DNA from: Peptococcaceae bacterium
GTDB lineage: Bacteria; Bacillota; DSM-12270; Thermacetogeniales; Thermacetogeniaceae
Reading direction: 5' to 3'
DNA: 9,449 bases
NCBI GenBank assembly: GCA_003132605.1
Contig: PKYJ01000149.1
Span: forward strand, 21,780 to 31,228
Shown here: positions 5,517-9,449 of the stretch, in pieces
Position numbering within the stretch: position 1 is the first letter of the stretch
Layout of the letters: every line of letters starts with the position of its first letter
The notes under the pieces: generated by a model
The model's input: only the letters and a program-made list of their open reading frames with translations
Databases searched by the model: none
Told to the model about the DNA's origin: nothing
Made by a program: the position numbers and the translations under genes

Positions 5517-6191
5517 TCAATGATGCTCAGCCGTGGCCGTGCTGATGTAAACCGTGGCCAGGGTGGTGAACACCAGGGCCTGGATGAAGCCGAACAGCAG
5601 GCCAAGCAACTGCATGGGTATGGGTGAAAAATACGGGGCCAGACTCAACAGGACCGCTGCTACCATCTCCTCGCCAAAGATGTTCCCGTAAAGACGGAGG
5701 GAGAGCGACAGCGGCTTGACAAACTCCTCGATCACGTTCAACGGAAACAGCACAAAGATCGGCTGGAAGAAGTGGCCGATGTAACCCCACCCATTTTCCC
5801 TGATACCGCTGATCTGGGTCAGGAAGAAGGAGATGACACCCAGAGCTGCGGTCACGCTCCAGGTGCTGGTTGGGGGATGAAAGGCTTTAAAGTGCCCGGC
5901 GCCCGGTATGAGCCCCGACCAGTTGGAGAACAGGATGACAAGGAAGAAGGTCATCAGGAACGGAAAGTACCGGCGCGCCCGCTCCGGTCCCATGATACCG
6001 CCAAAAAAATTGAGCATACCCTCGAGTGAGTATTCTGCAAGCATCTGAAACCGGCCCGGCACCTTTTTGAGGCTAGCGCTCACGATCAGGCCTATGATGA
6101 GCAGAACCACCATGACGCCCCACATCGTCGTGATGTAACCGGTAACAGGGAAACCGAAGATGTGGAATACAACAACGCTGCCTTGCTCCAT
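5517..6191 (-). CDS. atpB: F1Fo ATP synthase subunit a
   Basis: Membrane stator subunit providing the two half-channels that load and unload ions on the c-ring. 224 residues, typical of Firmicutes. Hydrophobic segments lie at about 17-39, 74-96, 110-130, 137-152, 160-186 and 192-217. The essential arginine is Arg166 in LSLSLRLYGN (equivalent to E. coli Arg210), and the last helix holds GFIQALVFTTLATVYI with Gln204. The start ATG at 6191 shares its A with the atpI stop (TAATG), and AGGAGGG lies 13 nt upstream inside the final atpI codons, so the two genes are probably translationally coupled. It is followed by a hairpin and a 139-bp gap before atpE. Identity is certain. Confidence 0.98.
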   Translation of the reverse strand: MEQGSVVVFHIFGFPVTGYITTMWGVMVVLLIIGLIVSASLKKVPGRFQMLAEYSLEGMLNFFGGIMGPERARRYFPFLMTFFLVILFSNWSGLIPGAGHFKAFHPPTSTWSVTAALGVISFFLTQISGIRENGWGYIGHFFQPIFVLFPLNVIEEFVKPLSLSLRLYGNIFGEEMVAAVLLSLAPYFSPIPMQLLGLLFGFIQALVFTTLATVYISTATAEHH

Positions 6192-6610
6192 TACTGCCTG
6201 ATTCCCTCCTGATTAACCTGCTCGAGCCGGTCCTGTGCCTCAAGCTCTTTAATTTCCGGCTCCGGAACATCCTTCAGTCTCGTCCTTCTCGGGCGTTTGG
6301 GCACGTACGGGTGTTTCCTGCTCTCTATGAACTGTTTGACGATCGTGTATTTCAACATCACCGTCAGGCCAACGGCGGTCCCCACCAGCACCCACACGTG
6401 CTTGTAGACTACCACCAGGACCAGGGCCATGATGTTCAGGAAATAGCGCACAAAATGAGCATTGACCACAGCCAGTGTCGCCTTCTGGGCCGACTTGCCT
6501 GCGTTCTTTTTTATCTCATACTGGAGGTAGCTGTAGTTGACGACGCTGATCAGCAGCCCCCAGAGAAAACCGACAAGCAGATCCAACCCCAATTTCGATG
6601 TGAGAAGCAC
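6191..6610 (-). CDS. atpI: ATP synthase subunit I (AtpI family membrane protein)
   Basis: Small membrane protein encoded at the head of many bacterial atp operons. In the literature AtpI is linked to assembly of the c-ring and, with AtpZ, to Mg2+ supply; it is not part of the final motor. 139 residues with hydrophobic segments at about 8-29, 46-69 and 72-92 and Arg55 in HFVRYFLNI, as in the family. Residues 93-139 form a very charged tail (PKRPRRTRLKDVPEPEIKEL) that is longer than I would expect for a minimal AtpI. The start is GTG at 6610 with AAGGAG from the end of atpZ about 12 nt upstream. Nine nt separate it from atpZ; it overlaps atpB by one base. Family assignment is from position and topology. 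Confidence 0.85.
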   Translation of the reverse strand: MLLTSKLGLDLLVGFLWGLLISVVNYSYLQYEIKKNAGKSAQKATLAVVNAHFVRYFLNIMALVLVVVYKHVWVLVGTAVGLTVMLKYTIVKQFIESRKHPYVPKRPRRTRLKDVPEPEIKELEAQDRLEQVNQEGIRQ

Positions 6611-6619
6611 CGCGGATCA

Positions 6620-6862
6620 TCACTCCTTACCCCCATCATCCAAAGTCTGATTGATGAGCCGGAACACACCGCGGAACCCTGCCGCAATCCCGAACAGGGA
6701 AAAGATGAACGTCAACCAGGGCACTTTTGGGTCATGCAGTATCCACTTGTCAAGGCAATGGCCCATATAAAAGCCGATCAGGACAGAGGCCGCCATGGTA
6801 ATCCCGATATTTGTCGCTAAATTCAGCGCCTTCCAGCCACCCGCACTCTTTTTCCCGGCCAT
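6620..6862 (-). CDS. atpZ: AtpZ/AtpI-family small membrane protein
   Basis: First gene of the ATP synthase operon. 80 residues with two predicted membrane helices (about 14-35 and 48-68) and the family pattern GHCLDKW (34-40) after the first helix, then GIAAGFRGVFRLI (58-70), as in the AtpZ / ATPase gene 1 family. Members occur ahead of atpI-atpB in Firmicutes and have been linked to Mg2+ uptake and synthase assembly; the exact role is not settled. ATG start at 6862 with AAAGGG about 9 nt upstream; stop TGA, whose preceding codons hold the atpI Shine-Dalgarno. 198 nt separate it from wecB, enough for the operon promoter. Confident on family, less on role. Confidence 0.83.
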   Translation of the reverse strand: MAGKKSAGGWKALNLATNIGITMAASVLIGFYMGHCLDKWILHDPKVPWLTFIFSLFGIAAGFRGVFRLINQTLDDGGKE

Positions 6863-7060
6863 GGTTCATCCCTTTCAGGCGAAACGAGGCCCATTAACTT
6901 ATTCGCCCTACTGGATTGTATTCCTGCCTTGACTCCCGATTTCCCAAAATTATTTCAAGAAAATTTCCTTTTCGTAACCTCCAACTCTGAAAACTAGCTT
7001 CAGGCTGCGGTCGCCCAACATTTTTAGGATGTGCAAGGGGGCGATCCCGCATCCCATTTC
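6863..7060 (-). promoter_or_regulatory. Leader and probable promoter region of the atp operon
   Basis: No gene is visible here. The sequence is locally AT-rich around 6940-6980. Minus-strand candidates are AATAAT (6949-6954) with TTACGA 17 bp upstream (6972-6977), and TACAAT (6915-6920) lacking a good -35 at 16-18 bp. A TTGAAA lies at 6953-6958 but is 32 bp from TACAAT. No convincing terminator follows wecB, so read-through from the upstream promoter is also possible. Confidence 0.35.
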
Positions 7061-8221
7061 TCACGTCGTAGAAGGTCGGAATTCCTCGGGCGGTGGCGCC
7101 AGGTGAAAATAGGACAGGGCCGCCTGGACGATGCGCGGCGCCGCATGGCCGTCCCCATACGGATTGACGGCAGTGGCCATGCCGGCGTAAGCATCCTCGC
7201 TATCCAGGAGCAGGCCCACCTCCTCTGCAACCCGGCGGCGGTTGGCGCCCACCAGCCGGGCAGTGCCGAAGGCAACCGCCTCCGGTCTCTCCGTGACCTC
7301 CCGCAGCACCAGCACCGGCTTACCCAGGGCCGGGGCCTCCTCCTGGATGCCGCCCGAGTCGGTCAACACCAGGTGTGCCCGCTTCATAACATTGATTAGA
7401 GGCAGATAATCCAGGGGCTCGGTCAGGTAGACCCGCTCCACCCCCTGCAGCACCTGGGCCACCTCCTGGCGCACCTTAGGGTTCTTGTGCACCGGGAAGA
7501 TCACCGCCAGGTCCGGGTAGTTGGAGAGCAGGTCCCGCAGGGCCAGGTAGATCTCCTGCAGCGGGCTGCCCAGGTTCTCCCGGCGGTGGGTCGTCAACAG
7601 GATTACCCGTTTGTTGTCGGTAAATGCCCGCTCCAGGTCCGGCTCCAACCGGTAGGGATGCTGCATGGCCAGGTGCAGGGCGTCGATCACCGAATTGCCG
7701 GTGACAAAGACCCGCTCCGGCGCCACCCCCTCTTTGAGCAGGGCGCCGCGGGCCTGGCCGGTCGGTGCGAAATGGATGTCGGCCAGGTGCGTTGTCAAAA
7801 CCCGGTTGATCTCCTCCGGCCAGGGAGCATATTTTTCGTAGGTCCGCAGGCCGGCCTCCACATGACCGATAGGGATCTGGAAATAGAAGGCGGCCAGTGC
7901 CCCGGCAAAGGTGGTGGTGGTATCCCCCTGCACCAAGAGCAGATCGGGGCGTTCCTGAGCCAGGACCTGCTTCAGGCCGGCCAGCACCGCCCCGGTGACG
8001 TCGAACAGGTCCTGGCCCGGCTTCATGAGGTCCAGGTCATAGTCCGGTTCGATGGCAAACACCCGCAGCACCTGGTCCAGCATCTCCCGGTGCTGGGCGG
8101 TCACCGCCACCCGGCTCTCGATCAGGTCGCCGCAGCGCTGCAACTCCCGTACCACCGCCACCATCTTGATCGCCTCCGGCCTGGTGCCGAAGACGCTGAG
8201 TATCTTGATCTTTTTTACCAT
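7061..8221 (-). CDS. wecB: UDP-N-acetylglucosamine 2-epimerase (non-hydrolysing)
   Basis: Interconverts UDP-GlcNAc and UDP-ManNAc in the cytoplasm, feeding teichoic-acid linkage units or surface polysaccharide. 386 residues, normal for the family (called mnaA in Bacillus). Motifs in order: FGTRPEAIKM (11-20), TAQHREMLDQ (41-50), QGDTTT with Asp100, HVEAGLRT with Glu122, PEEINR (135-140), THRRENLG with His212, PVHKNP (243-248), DSGGIQEE (288-295) and ERPEA (311-315). Asp100, Glu122, Glu137 and His212 match the catalytic and substrate residues known from E. coli WecB. ATG start at 8221 with GAGG a few nt upstream; 16 nt after the MazG-like gene, so probably one transcript. No other cell-wall genes are visible nearby. 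Function is confident; downstream use is unknown. Confidence 0.95.
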   Translation of the reverse strand: MVKKIKILSVFGTRPEAIKMVAVVRELQRCGDLIESRVAVTAQHREMLDQVLRVFAIEPDYDLDLMKPGQDLFDVTGAVLAGLKQVLAQERPDLLLVQGDTTTTFAGALAAFYFQIPIGHVEAGLRTYEKYAPWPEEINRVLTTHLADIHFAPTGQARGALLKEGVAPERVFVTGNSVIDALHLAMQHPYRLEPDLERAFTDNKRVILLTTHRRENLGSPLQEIYLALRDLLSNYPDLAVIFPVHKNPKVRQEVAQVLQGVERVYLTEPLDYLPLINVMKRAHLVLTDSGGIQEEAPALGKPVLVLREVTERPEAVAFGTARLVGANRRRVAEEVGLLLDSEDAYAGMATAVNPYGDGHAAPRIVQAALSYFHLAPPPEEFRPSTT

Positions 8222-8237
8222 TATGCCCTCGTTCTCT

Positions 8238-8564
8238 CTATTCCACCAGGAGGTAGCCCTTGTCGATCAACTTCTGCACGTGCCGCTCCAGGGCGCTGCC
8301 GATGTCCGCCCCGTAGCTCTCCTCCATCACGAACATCAGGGAGACCGCAGTCTGGGCGACATCCAACAACTCCGTCACGATCAGGTCGACCACCCGGCTC
8401 TCGTTCATCACTTTCTGTTCCCCGCTCAGGCCCCGGAACTTGCCGATGGCCTGAGCCAGCTCCCCTGCCTCCTCCATCAGCTTGAGGGTGGTAGACTCCA
8501 GGGTCGGGGTCAGGTTGTTTAAGCGCGGCAGGGCAATCTCCTTGGTCTTCAAGGCATTCCTCAT
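8238..8564 (-). CDS. MazG-like nucleotide pyrophosphohydrolase
   Basis: Single-domain, all-alpha NTP pyrophosphohydrolase of the MazG/dUTPase-like fold. Such proteins split (d)NTPs to NMP and pyrophosphate to clean the nucleotide pool. 108 residues, the usual size for a one-domain member. The metal-binding signature is visible as EEAGE (31-35) and, after the next helix, ELLD (65-68), the E-x-x-E ... E-x-x-D pattern. ATG start at 8564 with GAGGAG just upstream; a strong promoter lies about 60 nt further up. It is followed after 16 nt by the epimerase gene, a pairing whose logic is not obvious. The substrate cannot be told from sequence. Fold assignment is fairly sure. Confidence 0.8.
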   Translation of the reverse strand: MRNALKTKEIALPRLNNLTPTLESTTLKLMEEAGELAQAIGKFRGLSGEQKVMNESRVVDLIVTELLDVAQTAVSLMFVMEESYGADIGSALERHVQKLIDKGYLLVE

Positions 8565-8629
8565 CCTCTCCTCAAAACTCCATCATTATTATTCAAAACC
8601 GGTATCCCTTTTTCCTGTCCGCCCTGTAA

Positions 8630-8658
8630 ACTATATTCCGGTCGCTAAGATTCGTCAA
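8630..8658 (-). promoter_or_regulatory. Sigma-A type promoter for the MazG-like/wecB unit
   Basis: Minus strand TTGACG (8653-8658), spacer of exactly 17 bp, TATAGT (8630-8635): five of six consensus bases in each box. Transcription would start near 8623, giving a leader of about 58 nt before the ATG at 8564. It sits just below the glyA terminator, as expected for a new transcription unit. Confidence 0.75.
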
Positions 8659-8712
8659 TCACTGCCTGTTGCCAGCGCTGCTGCCATGCTGCCCAACCTT
8701 GTTCCAGACCGT

Positions 8713-8740
8713 GACAAAACCCCACAGACTCTGTGGGGTT
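8713..8740 (-). terminator. Intrinsic terminator of glyA
   Basis: AACCCCACAG (8718-8727) and CTGTGGGGTT (8731-8740) form a perfect 10-bp stem with a 3-nt loop. On the minus strand it ends in TTTTGT (8719 downwards). It lies 45 nt after the glyA stop and before the next promoter, in the right place and orientation to end glyA transcription. The U-tract is short. Confidence 0.78.
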
Positions 8741-8785
8741 GGCGATATATCAGACGGAATAATGGCAACAGCCGGGGCTAGTCCG

Positions 8786-9449
8786 CTATTCCTTGGCGTA
8801 CAGCGGAAAGGCCTGGCACAACCGTTGCACTGCCTGCCGGGCATCCTCCTGCTTCCCGGCGTCCCCCGGGAAGGATAGAACACAGTGGATCGCCCGCCCG
8901 ACAATCTCCATCTCTTGCTCCCGCAGGCCGCGGCTGGTCACCGCCGGGGTCCCGAGCCGGATCCCGCTGGTCACTTTCGGGCCCTGGGGGTCCAGGGGAA
9001 CGGAATTCTTGTTCACGGCCATCCCCGTCTCGTCCAGCAGGGCCTCAGCGCGCTGTCCGGTGATGTTCTTGTTGCGCAGGTCGATCAGCATCAGGTGGTT
9101 GTCCGTACCGCCCGAGACCAGGTTGAAGCCGTAGCCACTCAGAACCCCCGCCAGGGCACGGGCGTTGGCCACCACCTGCTCCTGGTAGCGGTGGAAGCCC
9201 TCACTCTGGGCCTCCTTGAAGCAGATCGCCTTGGCCGCAATCACATGCATCAGGGGGCCGCATTGGATTCCCGGGAAGACCGCCTTGTCGATCGCCGGCC
9301 CAAAGCGTTCCTGGCAGAGGATGAACCCTCCCCGTGGTCCTCTCATGGTCTTATGGGTAGTCGAGGTCACGAACTCGGCGTGGGGAACCGGACTGGGGTG
9401 CAGGCCGGTGGCCACCAGGCCGGCGATGTGGGCCATGTCCACCATCAGG
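8786..9449 (-). CDS. glyA: Serine hydroxymethyltransferase, C-terminal part (5' end outside window)
   Basis: PLP enzyme converting serine and tetrahydrofolate to glycine and methylene-tetrahydrofolate, the main entry of one-carbon units. About 220 codons of the usual 410-420 are present; the N-terminal half lies beyond base 9449. The frame opens in the conserved VDMAHIAGLVA segment. Next comes the PLP lysine in STTHKTMRGPRGG, then FPGIQCGPLMHVIAAKA, SGGTDNHLMLIDL, VPLDPQGPKVTSGIRLGTP and the C-terminal domain, ending in TAG at 8786. The Cys in QCGPL replaces a Gly common in the family, an otherwise minor change. Apparent internal Met codons are not the start. It ends in its own terminator, so it is not co-transcribed with the genes below. 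Identity is certain. Confidence 0.97.
   Translation of the reverse strand, partial: LMVDMAHIAGLVATGLHPSPVPHAEFVTSTTHKTMRGPRGGFILCQERFGPAIDKAVFPGIQCGPLMHVIAAKAICFKEAQSEGFHRYQEQVVANARALAGVLSGYGFNLVSGGTDNHLMLIDLRNKNITGQRAEALLDETGMAVNKNSVPLDPQGPKVTSGIRLGTPAVTSRGLREQEMEIVGRAIHCVLSFPGDAGKQEDARQAVQRLCQAFPLYAKE

Noticed and set aside
5393..5605. Minus-strand open frame overlapping the end of atpB and the atpB-atpE gap
   Set aside because: Most of it is an out-of-frame reading of atpB and hairpin sequence; no separate ribosome site or family.
7021..7060. Terminator after the epimerase gene
   Set aside because: Only a 5-bp GGATG/CATCC pairing with a long loop and no U-tract is visible.
7487..8485. 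Plus-strand open frame of 332 codons across the epimerase and MazG-like genes
   Set aside because: It crosses two genes with clear motifs on the other strand and ends in a Pro/Arg/Ser-rich stretch typical of shadows.

Overview
The window is a stretch of bacterial chromosome in which every recognised gene lies on the minus strand. Read in the direction of transcription (high to low coordinates), it holds the 3' part of glyA, a short unit of a MazG-like pyrophosphohydrolase gene and a UDP-GlcNAc 2-epimerase gene (wecB/mnaA type), and then an F1Fo ATP synthase operon in the order atpZ-atpI-atpB-atpE-atpF-atpH-atpA-atpG-atpD. The window ends inside atpD, so any atpC lies outside it. The GC-rich coding sequence, the AtpZ/AtpI pair ahead of atpB, strong AGGAGG-type ribosome binding sites, frequent GTG/TTG starts and the glyA/wecB neighbourhood suggest a GC-rich Clostridia-type Firmicute (Peptococcaceae / Desulfotomaculum-Pelotomaculum-Moorella-like). 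That assignment is inference from protein style and gene order, not from a search.

Region by region: 9449-8786 is the C-terminal part of serine hydroxymethyltransferase, followed by a clean intrinsic terminator at 8713-8740. A very good sigma-A type promoter (TTGACG, 17 bp, TATAGT) at 8630-8658 then starts the MazG-like gene (8564-8238) and the epimerase gene (8221-7061). The 198-bp gap 6863-7060 probably carries the atp operon promoter, but only weak candidates are visible. atpZ, atpI and atpB are tightly packed, and atpI and atpB share one base. atpB and atpE are separated by 139 bp with two hairpins and a near-consensus Shine-Dalgarno for atpE. atpE and atpF are separated by 384 bp of non-coding, repeat-rich sequence. 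atpF-atpH-atpA are again packed, with a 4-nt overlap and then a 1-nt gap; atpA-atpG and atpG-atpD are 28 and 52 nt apart.

Together the atp genes give the membrane motor (a = AtpB, c = AtpE, b = AtpF), assembly or ion-related helpers (AtpZ, AtpI), and the stalk and catalytic head (delta, alpha, gamma, beta). Catalytic and ion-translocating residues look intact. Subunit c lacks the Ser/Thr ligands of Na+-type rings, so a proton-driven enzyme is inferred.

The most unusual part is the atpE-atpF gap. It contains two families of degenerate 7-bp tandem repeats, each present in both orientations so that the copies form inverted repeats. One pair of arms encloses a strong 11-bp hairpin, and the loop of that hairpin carries a copy of the atpF ribosome-binding sequence. 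A second point is a canonical U UUU UUA slippery heptamer, in register, inside atpH. I see no CRISPR array, tRNA, rRNA, transposase or phage gene.
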